Counted from the stretch's first letter, positions 23,438 through 32,204 are shown. The stretch: DNA of 47,934 nt from an uncultured bacterium (GCA_949296775.1 CASFQA010000003.1:1-47934), one strand, 5' to 3'. The notes: generated by a model not told the origin, from the letters alone. Translations and numbers: made by a program.

Positions 23438-24045
23438 ATAAGGAAAAAGAATACTATTCCCCCTCGGTTAAGCTGATCGCCGGGACCGATGAGGCGGGGC
23501 GAGGCCCTCTAGCTGGCCCGGTCGTGGTGGCCGCCGTCGTTTTTGACCCCGCCTATCAAAACCCAGACATCAACGACTCCAAACAATTAAGCGAGAAGAA
23601 GCGGGCCGAGCTTTTCGATGCCATTAAGCGTGACGCCCTCGCTTACTCGATTGTTTTCGTCTCGGCTGAGGAGATCGATGACATCAACATTTACGAAGCC
23701 TCGAGGAAAGGCATGAAGGAAGCGGTGGATTCTTTGTCGATTAAACCCGATTTCGTCTTGACCGACGCCATGCCCTTGCCTGGCTTTCATATCCCTTTCG
23801 ATCCCATCATCAAAGGGGACGCCAAATGCCTTTGCATCGCCGCCGCCTCGATTTTGGCCAAAGTCAGTCGGGACCGATATATGGTCGAATTGGAAAAACG
23901 CTACCCCGATTTTTCCTTCGCCACCCATAAAGGGTACGGCACCAAAAAGCATTTGGAGGAACTGGCGAAGTTCGGGCCGATAAAAGGGGTCCATCGTTTT
24001 TCCTTCAAACCGGTTCAGACCACTTCGGTTTTCGATTTTCTTTGA
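23431..24045 (+). CDS. rnhB: Ribonuclease HII
   Basis: 204 residues. IAGTDEAGRGPLAGPV carries the first Asp-Glu pair of the DEDD site; later Asp in FVLTDAM; family motif SILAKVSRDRYM. It removes RNA from DNA hybrids. The start is TTG 23431: GGAGG (23419-23423) lies 7 nt upstream, and no ATG occurs before the catalytic motif. It overlaps the rbgA end by 7 nt. Confidence 0.95.
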   Translation: MLDKEKEYYSPSVKLIAGTDEAGRGPLAGPVVVAAVVFDPAYQNPDINDSKQLSEKKRAELFDAIKRDALAYSIVFVSAEEIDDINIYEASRKGMKEAVDSLSIKPDFVLTDAMPLPGFHIPFDPIIKGDAKCLCIAAASILAKVSRDRYMVELEKRYPDFSFATHKGYGTKKHLEELAKFGPIKGVHRFSFKPVQTTSVFDFL

Positions 24046-24063
24046 GCCTTTGGGCGTTTCCTT

Positions 24064-24089
24064 GGGTACTTATTCATTAGGAGGTACCC
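24064..24089 (+). promoter_or_regulatory. Hairpin enclosing the dprA ribosome binding site
   Basis: GGGTAC (24064-24069) can pair with GTACCC (24084-24089). The SD AGGAGG (24079-24084) lies in the loop/stem edge, right before ATG 24091. It may reduce dprA translation; a weak case. Confidence 0.35.
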
Positions 24090-24090
24090 T

Positions 24091-24918
24091 ATGTTCAAAG
24101 GCAGAGACCTCCTCGCTTATCTTTCGATAATCTATCGGGGGGAGTGGGGAGAAATGATGAAGGCGATCAAAAATCGCCAAAAATTCGATATACCGCCGGC
24201 GGAGGAAAGGATGAGCAAGGTCAAGCGGCGGTATTTGACATTGATCGATCCGGAATACCCCGAGAATTTCAAAGAGGTCAACAACCCGCCTTTCGTCTTG
24301 TGGTATGAGGGCAATTTGGAATTGCTTAAGAACTATTCCAACGCGGTGACGATCGTCGGGAGCCGGGAATGCAGCGAGTATGGCCGAAAGACGACGAAGA
24401 GATTCGCCAGCGAATTGGCCGAGGCCGGGACCACCATCGTTTCCGGCTTAGCCAAAGGAATCGACGCCATCGCCTTAAAAGAAGGGATCCGTTATAACAA
24501 AGCGATCGCGGTGCTGGGGAATGGGATTGACATCAATTATCCCAATGAGAACAAAGAACTGCAGGAAAAAATCGCCCGCGATGGGTTAATCCTTTCCGAA
24601 TATCCTGACGGGGTGGCCCCGATGGCCCATCATTTTCCGGAAAGGAACCGCCTTTTGGCGACCTTATCCCGCTTTACCTTGCTTACCGAAGCCCATAGCC
24701 GCAGCGGATCGCTCATTACCGCCAACATCGCCTTGAAAGCCGGCAATGACGTCGGGGCTATCCCTTATCACATCGACGAGGATTCGGTTTGCAATTATTT
24801 GATCCAACAGGGGGCTTATTGCGTTTTGGAGCCCCGGGACGTCCTCGAATCCCTCCGTTATCCGGGCTATCCGGGAGCGGCGGCAAAAACGGCGGATGAG
24901 GGGGCGGGGAAAGCCTAA
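24091..24918 (+). CDS. dprA: DNA processing protein DprA (Smf)
   Basis: 275 residues. The DprA Rossmann fold is clear: VTIVGSRECSEYG, IVSGLAKGIDAIA, HFPERNRLLATLS and EAHSRSGSLITANIAL. DprA loads RecA on incoming single-stranded DNA during transformation. A short N-terminal part precedes; the C-terminal winged helix found in some members is missing. AGGAGG precedes ATG 24091. Position before topA as in Bacillus; sucCD is not in between. Confidence 0.95.
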   Translation: MFKGRDLLAYLSIIYRGEWGEMMKAIKNRQKFDIPPAEERMSKVKRRYLTLIDPEYPENFKEVNNPPFVLWYEGNLELLKNYSNAVTIVGSRECSEYGRKTTKRFASELAEAGTTIVSGLAKGIDAIALKEGIRYNKAIAVLGNGIDINYPNENKELQEKIARDGLILSEYPDGVAPMAHHFPERNRLLATLSRFTLLTEAHSRSGSLITANIALKAGNDVGAIPYHIDEDSVCNYLIQQGAYCVLEPRDVLESLRYPGYPGAAAKTADEGAGKA

Positions 24919-24920
24919 AG

Positions 24921-24943
24921 CGGAAAAAATTTTTCCGTTTCTT
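24921..24943 (+). terminator. Terminator of dprA
   Basis: CGGAAA (24921-24926) pairs with TTTCCG (24932-24937), followed by TTTCTT. Confidence 0.6.
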
Positions 24944-24983
24944 ATAAATAATCATTATTTATATAGTGGGCATATGTCCCTTA

Positions 24984-25018
24984 GGGGCTTTGACAAGGGA
25001 AAAAGCCCCCTCTATATT
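24984..25018 (+). promoter_or_regulatory. topA promoter within an inverted repeat (leaderless)
   Basis: Perfect -35 TTGACA (24990-24995), 17-nt spacer, -10 TATATT (25013-25018); ATG 25028 is 9 nt after the -10 box. An inverted repeat GGGGCTTT (24984-24991) / AAAGCCCC (25002-25009) overlaps the -35 and spacer with a 10-nt loop. Confidence 0.85.
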
Positions 25019-25027
25019 TCGCTTGTT

Positions 25028-27160
25028 ATGAAATTAGTCATCGTCGAATCTCCGAAAAAATCCGAAACCATTGGCCGTTACCTCGGCCCGGACTTCAAAG
25101 TCTTGGCCAGCGAAGGCCATATCCGCGACCTTTCAACTCGGGGGCGCGGCGGGTTAGGCATCGATATCGAAAAGGATTTCCAAGCCGATTGGGTCATCCC
25201 GGAAAAGAAGAAAGCGGTGGTGGCCAAACTCAGCCGGGCCGCCAAGGAAGCGGAGGAAGTTTACCTCGCCACCGACCCTGACCGGGAAGGGGAGGCGATT
25301 TCTTGGCACTTGGCCAAGGTCCTGCGCCTGCCGGTCGACACCACCAAAAGGCTGCAATTCCACGAAATCACCAAGCCGGCCATCACCGCCGCCATGGCCG
25401 AGCCGAAGCATATCGACATGAATTTGGTCTCGGCCCAAGAAACCCGGAGGCTGGAGGATCGGATCATCGGCTTCCAGGTCTCGACTTTGCTTCAGCGCAA
25501 GATCGGCGTCAAAAGCGCCGGCCGCGTCCAGTCCTCGACCTTGGGGATGATCGTCGAAAGGCAAAAGGCCATCGACGCCTTCGTCCCCGTCGAATATTGG
25601 ACCATCGCGGTCGAGGTTGAAATCTCGGGCAAGATCTATACCGCCAACCTGACCAAAGTCGATGGGAAGCCATTTAAATGCTCGACCCAAGCCGAGGCTG
25701 AGGCGATCGTCTCGCGGATCCCCGAGCATTTGATCGTCTCCTCGCTTAGCAAAGCCGTCAAGTCGATTTCCCCGCGCCCGCCTTTCACGACCTCCTCGAT
25801 GCAGCAGGAAGCCTATTCGAAATACAAATTCTCCAACGCCCGGACCCAGTCGGTGGCCCAGCGGCTATATGAAGGCTTGGAAATCAACGGCGAGCACGTC
25901 GGCCTTATCACCTATATGCGTACCGACTCGACGAGGATTTCCCCGGAGTTCTTCTCTAAGCACGCCGTCCCCTTCATCACCGAGACTTATGGCAAGGAAT
26001 ACCTCGGGGTATTGCGGGCTGGCAAAGAGGGGAGGAACATCCAAGACGCCCACGAGGCCATCCGCCCGACCGGAACCCATCGGACCCCTGAGGTGGTGGC
26101 GAAATTCGTCAATAGCGACGAGGCCAAGCTTTATCGGCTTATCTATTGCCGGGCCATGGCTTCGTTGATGGCGATGAAGAAGGTGGAGCGCACCTCGGTC
26201 ATCCTTTCCGGCAACGGGCTTGATTTCTCCCTTTCCGGTTCCCGGACCCTTTTCAAGGGGTTCGAAGTCGTCTATGGCGAATTCGAGGACGAGAAGGACG
26301 AGGGCGATTTGCCCCCGTTAACCGAAGGAGGGATCGTCGAGGTGAAGAATCGGCTGCCCGAGCAGAAATTCACCAAACCGGAGCCGCCTTATAACGAAGC
26401 CTCGATCGTCAAGGCGATGGAGGAGAAGGGGATCGGCCGCCCGTCGACGTACGCTTCGACCATCGAGACCCTGATCAAACGAAAATACGTGACTTCCGCC
26501 AAAGGGGTGCTGACCCCCACCGAAGACGGCATCAAGACCGTCACCGTCCTCAATAAGTACTTCCCGGACATCGTCTCGACCTCCTATACCGCCGAAATGG
26601 AAAACAAACTGGACCGAGTCGAGGAAGGGAAAGAGACTTTCCTCGAGGCCATGAACGAGTTCTATGAGCCTTTTTCCGCCAAGTTCTCATTGGCGAAGGA
26701 GAAGATGTATAAGGAGCCGCCGGTCTATACCGGGGAGCTTTGCCCGGTGTGCGGGAAGCCTCTAGTCGTTAAGGCCAACCGGAAGGGCGAGCAATTCGTC
26801 GGCTGCTCTGGCTATCCCGAATGCATCTATATCAAGAAGGAAGCCAAGAAGGAAGATGAGCCGACCGGGGAACTATGCCCGGACTGCGGCGCTCCGCTAG
26901 TTTACAAATTGTCGCGGAAAGGGGAGAAGTTCATCGGTTGCTCCGCCTTCCCCAAATGCCGTTACACCGCCTCGGTTGACGGCATCCCCAACAAGAAAAA
27001 GGAAAAGGCGGTCTATACCGAAAAGGATTACGTCAAGAAGTGCCCCAGCTGCGGAACCGGCTACCTCGTCGTGAAAAAAGGGCGCAAAACCTCCTTCTTA
27101 GGGTGCACCAATTTCCCCAAGTGCCGTTATCACGAATGGCTGGACAACAAGAAAAAATGA
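25028..27160 (+). CDS. topA: DNA topoisomerase I
   Basis: 710 residues, usual for type IA (Bacillus 691). Toprim LVIVESPKKSETIGRYLG and DPDREGEAISWHL; active-site Tyr in YMRTDSTRIS; C-terminal three zinc ribbons (CPVCGKP..., CPDCGAP..., CPSCGTG..., each closing with C-x5-6-C). It relaxes negative supercoils. ATG 25028 is set by the promoter: the -10 box ends 9 nt before, and there is no SD. Overlaps trmFO by 4 nt. Confidence 0.97.
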   Translation: MKLVIVESPKKSETIGRYLGPDFKVLASEGHIRDLSTRGRGGLGIDIEKDFQADWVIPEKKKAVVAKLSRAAKEAEEVYLATDPDREGEAISWHLAKVLRLPVDTTKRLQFHEITKPAITAAMAEPKHIDMNLVSAQETRRLEDRIIGFQVSTLLQRKIGVKSAGRVQSSTLGMIVERQKAIDAFVPVEYWTIAVEVEISGKIYTANLTKVDGKPFKCSTQAEAEAIVSRIPEHLIVSSLSKAVKSISPRPPFTTSSMQQEAYSKYKFSNARTQSVAQRLYEGLEINGEHVGLITYMRTDSTRISPEFFSKHAVPFITETYGKEYLGVLRAGKEGRNIQDAHEAIRPTGTHRTPEVVAKFVNSDEAKLYRLIYCRAMASLMAMKKVERTSVILSGNGLDFSLSGSRTLFKGFEVVYGEFEDEKDEGDLPPLTEGGIVEVKNRLPEQKFTKPEPPYNEASIVKAMEEKGIGRPSTYASTIETLIKRKYVTSAKGVLTPTEDGIKTVTVLNKYFPDIVSTSYTAEMENKLDRVEEGKETFLEAMNEFYEPFSAKFSLAKEKMYKEPPVYTGELCPVCGKPLVVKANRKGEQFVGCSGYPECIYIKKEAKKEDEPTGELCPDCGAPLVYKLSRKGEKFIGCSAFPKCRYTASVDGIPNKKKEKAVYTEKDYVKKCPSCGTGYLVVKKGRKTSFLGCTNFPKCRYHEWLDNKKK

Positions 27161-28443
27161 AATCCGTTGCCATCATCGGGGGCGGGCTCGCCGGGGTTGA
27201 AGCCGCTTATTGGCTGCTTAAGCGCGGATATGAGGTAACCCTTTACGAGGCCCGTCCCGCCTATGCCGACCAAGCCCACGAAACCGATAAGCTGGGGGAG
27301 CTCGTTTGCTCCAACTCATTGAAGTCGAAGCGGCTCGACAACGCCGCGGGGCTGCTGAAGGAGGAAATGCGCCGGCTGGGCTCTTTGACGATGGAGGCGG
27401 CCCTTATCGCCGAAGTCCCAAGCGGCAACGCCCTTTCGGTCGACCGGGAAAGATTCGCCGGTTATATCACCGACAAGCTTTTGTCTTTCCCCTTCTTTCG
27501 CCTGATTCGGGAAGAAGTCAAAGAGCTGCCCGGCGTAACGCCGACGATTTTGGCCACCGGTCCGCTGACCTCGCCAGCCTTATTGGAGAGTCTCATCGGC
27601 TTATTGGGGCAAAAGGCCTTGTCCTTCTTCGACGCCTCGGCCCCGATCGTCAAGAAAGATTCGATCGATTTCTCCAAAGCCTATTGCAAATCCCGTTATG
27701 AGCAGGGCGATGAGTCCTACATCAATTGCCCGTTTACCAAAGAGGAGTATCTGCGGTTCGTCGAGGAGCTATTGGGGGCTAAGAAAGCCTTGGTCCACGA
27801 GTTCGACACCCATTATTTCGAAGGCTGCCTGCCGATTGAGGTCATTGCCTCCCGGGGGGTGGAGACGCTGCGGCACGGCCCGCTTAAGCCTTTTGGGCTA
27901 TCGACCCCCGAGCATCCCCATCCCTATGCCGTCGCCCAACTCCGGCAGGACACGTTGTTGGGGGATCTTTATAATCTCGTCGGCTTCCAGACCAACCTCA
28001 CTTACCCCGAGCAGAAAAGGGTGTTTTCCCTTATCCCCGGCTTAGAGAAGGCGGAGTTCGTCCGTTATGGCCTGATGCATCGGAACTCCTATGTCGATGC
28101 CCCTCTTTGCCTAAATGAGGACCTTAGCCTAAAGGCCCGCCCGAACGTGTTTTTGGCTGGCCAACTAAGCGGGGTAGAGGGATATGTCGAATCGAGCGCG
28201 ACCGGGATCGTGGCGGCGATCAATCTATCCAGGAAGCTTTCCGGGAAGCCTTTCGTCCCCGTGCCGGCGAAGACCATCCTCGGCGGATTGCTGAATTACA
28301 TCCTCCACGCCTCGACGAGCTATTTCCAACCGATGAACGCGACCTGGTCCTTAATCCCCGGATCAAGCAAGCAAACCCGGGAAAGGGACGTCGAGGATTG
28401 CTTAAGCAACATCGGGCGTTACCGCGAGGACATCGATGGCTGA
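27157..28443 (+). CDS. trmFO: tRNA m5U54 methyltransferase TrmFO
   Basis: 428 residues (Bacillus 435). FAD-binding GGGLAGVEAAYWLLKRGYEV at the start, the catalytic Cys region LVCSNSLKSKRLDNAAG, then NCPFTKEEYLRF and FEGCLPIEVIASRG, and the C-terminal FAD motif LAGQLSGVEGYVESSATG. It uses folate and FADH2 to make m5U54 in tRNA. ATG 27157 overlaps the topA TGA. Overlaps xerC by 8 nt. Confidence 0.96.
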   Translation: MKSVAIIGGGLAGVEAAYWLLKRGYEVTLYEARPAYADQAHETDKLGELVCSNSLKSKRLDNAAGLLKEEMRRLGSLTMEAALIAEVPSGNALSVDRERFAGYITDKLLSFPFFRLIREEVKELPGVTPTILATGPLTSPALLESLIGLLGQKALSFFDASAPIVKKDSIDFSKAYCKSRYEQGDESYINCPFTKEEYLRFVEELLGAKKALVHEFDTHYFEGCLPIEVIASRGVETLRHGPLKPFGLSTPEHPHPYAVAQLRQDTLLGDLYNLVGFQTNLTYPEQKRVFSLIPGLEKAEFVRYGLMHRNSYVDAPLCLNEDLSLKARPNVFLAGQLSGVEGYVESSATGIVAAINLSRKLSGKPFVPVPAKTILGGLLNYILHASTSYFQPMNATWSLIPGSSKQTRERDVEDCLSNIGRYREDIDG

Positions 28444-29347
28444 TTGGCTGAACCGATATAGCGATTTCCTCGCCTACCAACGGGGTTATTCGGAGAAAAG
28501 CATCGCGGCTTATCGGGCGGACATCGCCTCTTTCTTGGCTTATTGCCAAAAGGAAGGGAAGGCTATCCGCCAAGTCAACGAACCTTTCATCCGCGATTAC
28601 CTCTACCATTGCCTAACCGATAAAAAGCTCAGCAAAAGATCGCTGCAGCGTCATCTTTCGGCCTTACGGGGGTATTTCGATTACCTGTTCAAGAAAGGGG
28701 CGGTGTTCGCCAATCCCTTCCGTCAAGTCTCCTCGCCTAAGGATGGCAAGCATTACCCGGAACGGCTGTTTAAGGAGGATGTTGAGCGGCTACTGGAGGA
28801 GAACAAAAAGCGGGAGGACGAATTGGCTCTCCGCGACCAAGCGATATTGGAGCTGCTCTTCTCCTCGGGGATCCGGGCGAGCGAATTGGTCGGCTTGACC
28901 CTGATCCAAATCGATTTCTCCACCTCCTCCATGCTGATCCACGGGAAGGGGAATAAAGACCGTTACGCCCCTTTCTCCTCTTCAGCCGGCGAGGCTTTGC
29001 GGCGATATCTTCGCTCATCCCGCCCATTGTTGCTCCAAAAACGGAAAAACCCGCGGCCATCCGATCGGGTGTTCCTCTCCTCCAAAGGGGAGCCGCTTTC
29101 GGTACGGGGGCTCGAATATATCCTCGATTCCATCGAATCCCGGCTGGGGGAGAGTTTGCATCTGCACCCCCATATCCTCCGGCACAGCTTCGCCACCGCC
29201 CTTTTAGAAGGCGGAGCCGACCTCCGTTACATCCAAGAGCTGTTGGGCCACGAATCGATCAATACGACCCAGGTTTACACCCACTTAACCCAGCAAGAGC
29301 TCTCCGAGCAATACGATAAGTACTTCCCTTCTTTGAAAAAGAAGTGA
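28436..29347 (+). CDS. xerC: Tyrosine recombinase XerC
   Basis: 303 residues, normal. Core-binding N-terminal domain (YRADIASFLAYC; RHLSALRGYFDYL), then the catalytic set: Arg in SSGIRASELVGL, Lys in HGKGNKDRYAP, His-x-x-Arg in HILRHSFATALLEGG, His in LGHESINTTQVYTH with the Tyr. It resolves chromosome dimers with XerD at dif. Same place as codV in Bacillus (topA-trmFO-xerC). hslVU and codY, which follow it there, are missing. Confidence 0.94.
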   Translation: MADWLNRYSDFLAYQRGYSEKSIAAYRADIASFLAYCQKEGKAIRQVNEPFIRDYLYHCLTDKKLSKRSLQRHLSALRGYFDYLFKKGAVFANPFRQVSSPKDGKHYPERLFKEDVERLLEENKKREDELALRDQAILELLFSSGIRASELVGLTLIQIDFSTSSMLIHGKGNKDRYAPFSSSAGEALRRYLRSSRPLLLQKRKNPRPSDRVFLSSKGEPLSVRGLEYILDSIESRLGESLHLHPHILRHSFATALLEGGADLRYIQELLGHESINTTQVYTHLTQQELSEQYDKYFPSLKKK

Positions 29348-29353
29348 TTTTCC

Positions 29354-29383
29354 TTGCCTATACGCGCGTATGGGTGGTATATT
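29354..29383 (+). promoter_or_regulatory. rpsB promoter
   Basis: -35 TTGCCT (29354-29359), 18-nt spacer that contains the palindrome ATACGCGCGTAT (29360-29371), -10 TATATT (29378-29383). Start near 29390. Confidence 0.65.
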
Positions 29384-29389
29384 CCGGCT

Positions 29390-29527
29390 TGCAGTCGATT
29401 TTCGGCTGCCAAAACGCACCCCGTGGATTCGGAGCCTAGTTCCTCTCGGGCCGAAGCAGGCTTAAAAATCGAGCAGGTGGTCATCCGTTGGAAGCGGGGG
29501 AGGCCTAAACGAATGGAGGTCACCAAC
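29390..29527 (+). other. Long rpsB leader, candidate autoregulatory RNA
   Basis: About 138 nt between the start site and ATG 29528, with GGCTTGCAGTC/GGCTGCC and other G+C-rich stems and GGAGGT before the start. S2 leaders regulate rpsB in some bacteria; no family could be assigned here. Confidence 0.4.
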
Positions 29528-30565
29528 ATGAGTGACGAAATCAAGGAAACCGAAGCCGTCGAGACTCCGGCCGAAGAAGCCGCCCCGGCCGAGGAAAACA
29601 TCATGGCCGCGGTCATGCACGATCCCAACGCCCCGATCATCACCGTCAAGAAGTGCTTAACCGCCGGCGTCCACTTCGGGCATCAGACCCGGAGATGGAA
29701 CCCGAAGATGGGCAAATTCATCTACGGGGCCCGTAACGGCATCTACATCATCGACCTTAACAAGACCGTCGAACGCGTCAGCGCGTCCTACAAAGCCCTC
29801 CGGGCCATCGTCCAAGGCGGCGGCAAGGTCCTCTTCGTCGGGACCAAAGCCCAATCGCAGCAAATCGTCATCGATGAAGCGGTCCGTTCCGGCTCGTTCT
29901 ACATCACCAACCGCTGGTTAGGCGGCACCCTGACCAATTTCCGGACCATCCAAGGACGGATCAAACGGCTCCGCGACTTAGAGACCGCCTCGGAAGACGG
30001 CTCGTGGGATAAGCTCCCGAAGAAGGAAGTCGCCCTCTTGAAGAAAGAGATGGCCAAACTCCAGAAGAACCTTGAGGGCATCAAGGAAATGCGCCGGCTC
30101 CCCAACGCCATCGTCTTAGTCGATCCGACCGTCGAGCATAACGCCGTCCTCGAAGCCCATAAGCTCAACATCCCGGTCTTCGCCATCTGCGATACCTCGG
30201 ATGATCCCGACACCGTCGATTTCCCCCTTCCGTCGAATAACGACGCCACCTCGGCCATCAAGCTCATCATCGGCGTCATGGCCGATGCCATCGTCGAGGC
30301 CCGCACCAACGGCGGATTGACCGAAATCGCCTATACCGTCGACGAAGGCGAAGAAGCGACCATGGCCGACGCCATCAAAGTCGCCGACATCGCCGCCGAG
30401 CAGCGCCGGGCCGCCATCCGGGCCGCCCGCAAAGCCCGCGAGGAGCATTACGCCAAGATGCAGGCCGAACGGCAAGCCCGTTTCGCCGCCCGCAAAGCCG
30501 AAGCGGCCGCCAAAGCCAAAGCCGAAGCGGAAGGAAAGGCCAAACCGGCCGAGGAGAGCAAGTAA
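29528..30565 (+). CDS. rpsB: 30S ribosomal protein uS2, with extensions at both ends
   Basis: 345 residues against ~246 in Bacillus. Core S2 runs from CLTAGVHFGHQTRRWNPKM (about residue 45) through IDLNKTVERV, NRWLGGTLTNF and VDPTVEHNAVLEAHKLNIPV. Before it is a ~42-residue acidic leader (KETEAVETPAEEAAPAEEN); after it a ~60-residue Ala/Lys/Arg tail (ARFAARKAEAAAKAKAEAEG). GGAGGT precedes ATG 29528; an internal ATG at 29603 lacks such a site. Next gene tsf starts 1 nt after the stop. Confidence 0.95.
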   Translation: MSDEIKETEAVETPAEEAAPAEENIMAAVMHDPNAPIITVKKCLTAGVHFGHQTRRWNPKMGKFIYGARNGIYIIDLNKTVERVSASYKALRAIVQGGGKVLFVGTKAQSQQIVIDEAVRSGSFYITNRWLGGTLTNFRTIQGRIKRLRDLETASEDGSWDKLPKKEVALLKKEMAKLQKNLEGIKEMRRLPNAIVLVDPTVEHNAVLEAHKLNIPVFAICDTSDDPDTVDFPLPSNNDATSAIKLIIGVMADAIVEARTNGGLTEIAYTVDEGEEATMADAIKVADIAAEQRRAAIRAARKAREEHYAKMQAERQARFAARKAEAAAKAKAEAEGKAKPAEESK

Positions 30566-30566
30566 T

Positions 30567-31412
30567 ATGGCCGTCACCATCGATCAGATCAAAGCCCTCC
30601 GTGACCGGACTGGGGCCGGCATCATGGATTGCAAGAAAGCCCTCCTTGAAGTGGATGGCGATATCGAGAAAGCCATCGACGTCCTCCGGGAGAAAGGCAT
30701 CGCCAAAGCCGCTTCCAAAGCTGGAAGGATCGCCGCCGAAGGCCTAACCCAGATCAAGGTCTGCGACAAGTGCCATAAGGCGGTCATCGTCGAAGTCAAC
30801 TGTGAGACCGACTTCGTCTCCTCCTCCGACAAATTCCACGATTTGGTCAACCAAGTCGTCGATATCCTGCTCAGCCAATGCCCGGCTACCCTCGAGGATG
30901 CCGTCGCTCTTACCAAAGACGCCTTCGCTGAGGCCACCATCGCCATGGGCGAGAAGTTCGTTCTCCGCCGTTACGAGATCATCGAGGCCAAAGAGGGGGA
31001 AGCCTTCGGTTCCTATAGCCATATGCAGGGCAAGATCTCTTCCCTCGTCCTCCTTTCCAAGGATGGCGGGGACTTCAACAAGGCCATGGCCATGACCGTC
31101 GTCGCCAACAATCCGTCTTATCGGACGATCGGCGAGGTTCCCGCTGAAGTCCGCGAACGGGAAACCAAGATCGCGACCACCGAGGTCGCCGAGGATCCGA
31201 AGCTCGTCAACAAGCCGGAGAACATCAAGGCCCAGATCGTCACCCGCAAGGTCGATAAGGTCCTCTCCGCCGCTTGCCTTGACGTCCAGCCTTGGGTTTA
31301 CGACGAGAACAAGACCGTCGGCCAGGTTTGCAAGGAAAACGGCATCGAAGTCCTGAAGTTCGTCCGCTATGCGGTCGGCGAAGGAATCGAGAAACCGGCT
31401 TCCGAAGAATAA
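30567..31412 (+). CDS. tsf: Elongation factor Ts
   Basis: 281 residues (Bacillus 293). UBA-like start IKALRDRTGAGIMDCKKAL, then the EF-Tu contact motif EVNCETDFVSSSDKF and the dimerisation part (QPWVYDENKTVGQVCKENG). It recycles EF-Tu by nucleotide exchange. GAGGAG inside the rpsB end gives the SD; rpsB-tsf is a conserved pair and ends at the terminator at 31419. Confidence 0.97.
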   Translation: MAVTIDQIKALRDRTGAGIMDCKKALLEVDGDIEKAIDVLREKGIAKAASKAGRIAAEGLTQIKVCDKCHKAVIVEVNCETDFVSSSDKFHDLVNQVVDILLSQCPATLEDAVALTKDAFAEATIAMGEKFVLRRYEIIEAKEGEAFGSYSHMQGKISSLVLLSKDGGDFNKAMAMTVVANNPSYRTIGEVPAEVRERETKIATTEVAEDPKLVNKPENIKAQIVTRKVDKVLSAACLDVQPWVYDENKTVGQVCKENGIEVLKFVRYAVGEGIEKPASEE

Positions 31413-31418
31413 GAAGAC

Positions 31419-31449
31419 AAGCGCTCCTTCCTCCGAGGGGGCGCTTTTT
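31419..31449 (+). terminator. Terminator of rpsB-tsf, abutting the pyrH promoter
   Basis: AAGCGCTCC (31419-31427) pairs with GGGGCGCTT (31438-31446); five T's end at 31449, one base before TATAAT of pyrH. Confidence 0.88.
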
Positions 31450-31450
31450 G

Positions 31451-31456
31451 TATAAT
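31451..31456 (+). promoter_or_regulatory. -10 box of pyrH
   Basis: Perfect TATAAT at 31451-31456; -35 region lies in the terminator stem. Transcript begins near 31464, with GGAG (31466-31469) before ATG 31476. The leader is only ~12 nt. Confidence 0.6.
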
Positions 31457-31475
31457 TCATTCCACGGAGAAAACC

Positions 31476-32198
31476 ATGAACTCGATTTACAAACGCATTA
31501 TCATCAAACTCTCGGGCGAGGCCTTGGCCGATGAGAAGGACAAATTGATTCTCGATTCGGAAAAGCTCAAAAACGTCGCCAAGACGGTCGGGGAGGTTTT
31601 GTCGACCGGAACCGAGGTCGGCATCGTCGTCGGGGCGGGCAATATCTGGCGGGGCCGGATGGCGGAGAAAATCGGCATCGAGCCGGCGACCGCCGATTAC
31701 ATGGGGATGCTGGGGACCATCATCAATGCCCTGGCGATTCAAAGCGCCTTGGAGGAGCGGGGCATCGCCTCACGGGTCATGAGTTCGATCAACGTCCCTC
31801 AAGTCTGCGAAGCCTATATCCGGCGGAAAGCCACTTCGCATCTTAACAAAAAGATCGTGACCATCTTCGCCGGCGGGACTGGAAACCCTTTCTTCACCAC
31901 CGACTCGACCGCCACCTTGCGGGCTTTGGAAGTCGGGGCTGACGCGATCTTGATGGCGAAAAACGGGGTTGACGGGGTTTACGATAGCGACCCGCGGTCC
32001 AATCCCGAGGCCAAATTGCTCAAGCATCTGACTTTCCATGAAGTGGTGGAGAAAAAGCTGGCGGTTATGGATTTGACCGCCGTCGCGATGCTCGAAGGGA
32101 AGAAAGTGGTGGTTCGGGTGTTCAACATGGATGAACCGGACAATTTGCTTAAAGTTCTTTCGGGAGCGGATATCGGTACCGTCATCGCCGAAAACTGA
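31476..32198 (+). CDS. pyrH: UMP kinase
   Basis: 240 residues, standard. Amino-acid-kinase fold: IIKLSGEALA at the N-terminus, VVGAGNIWRG, MLGTIINALAIQSALEE, AGGTGNPFFTTDSTA and KNGVDGVYDSDPR. It makes UDP from UMP for RNA and wall precursors. Separated from tsf by a terminator and own promoter, and from frr by a 36-nt gap. Confidence 0.97.
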   Translation: MNSIYKRIIIKLSGEALADEKDKLILDSEKLKNVAKTVGEVLSTGTEVGIVVGAGNIWRGRMAEKIGIEPATADYMGMLGTIINALAIQSALEERGIASRVMSSINVPQVCEAYIRRKATSHLNKKIVTIFAGGTGNPFFTTDSTATLRALEVGADAILMAKNGVDGVYDSDPRSNPEAKLLKHLTFHEVVEKKLAVMDLTAVAMLEGKKVVVRVFNMDEPDNLLKVLSGADIGTVIAEN

Positions 32199-32204
32199 TA
32201 TACT
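32196..32204 (+). promoter_or_regulatory. Extended -10 promoter of frr
   Basis: TGATATACT, an extended -10 element overlapping the pyrH stop. Start near 32212; GGAG (32223-32226) precedes ATG 32235. Confidence 0.55.

Noticed and set aside
30744-31742. 332-codon open frame on the minus strand across tsf and pyrH
   Set aside because: It lies opposite two unmistakable genes, spans their intergenic terminator and promoter, has no SD, and its protein is low in complexity. It is an effect of G/C-ending codons on the other strand.
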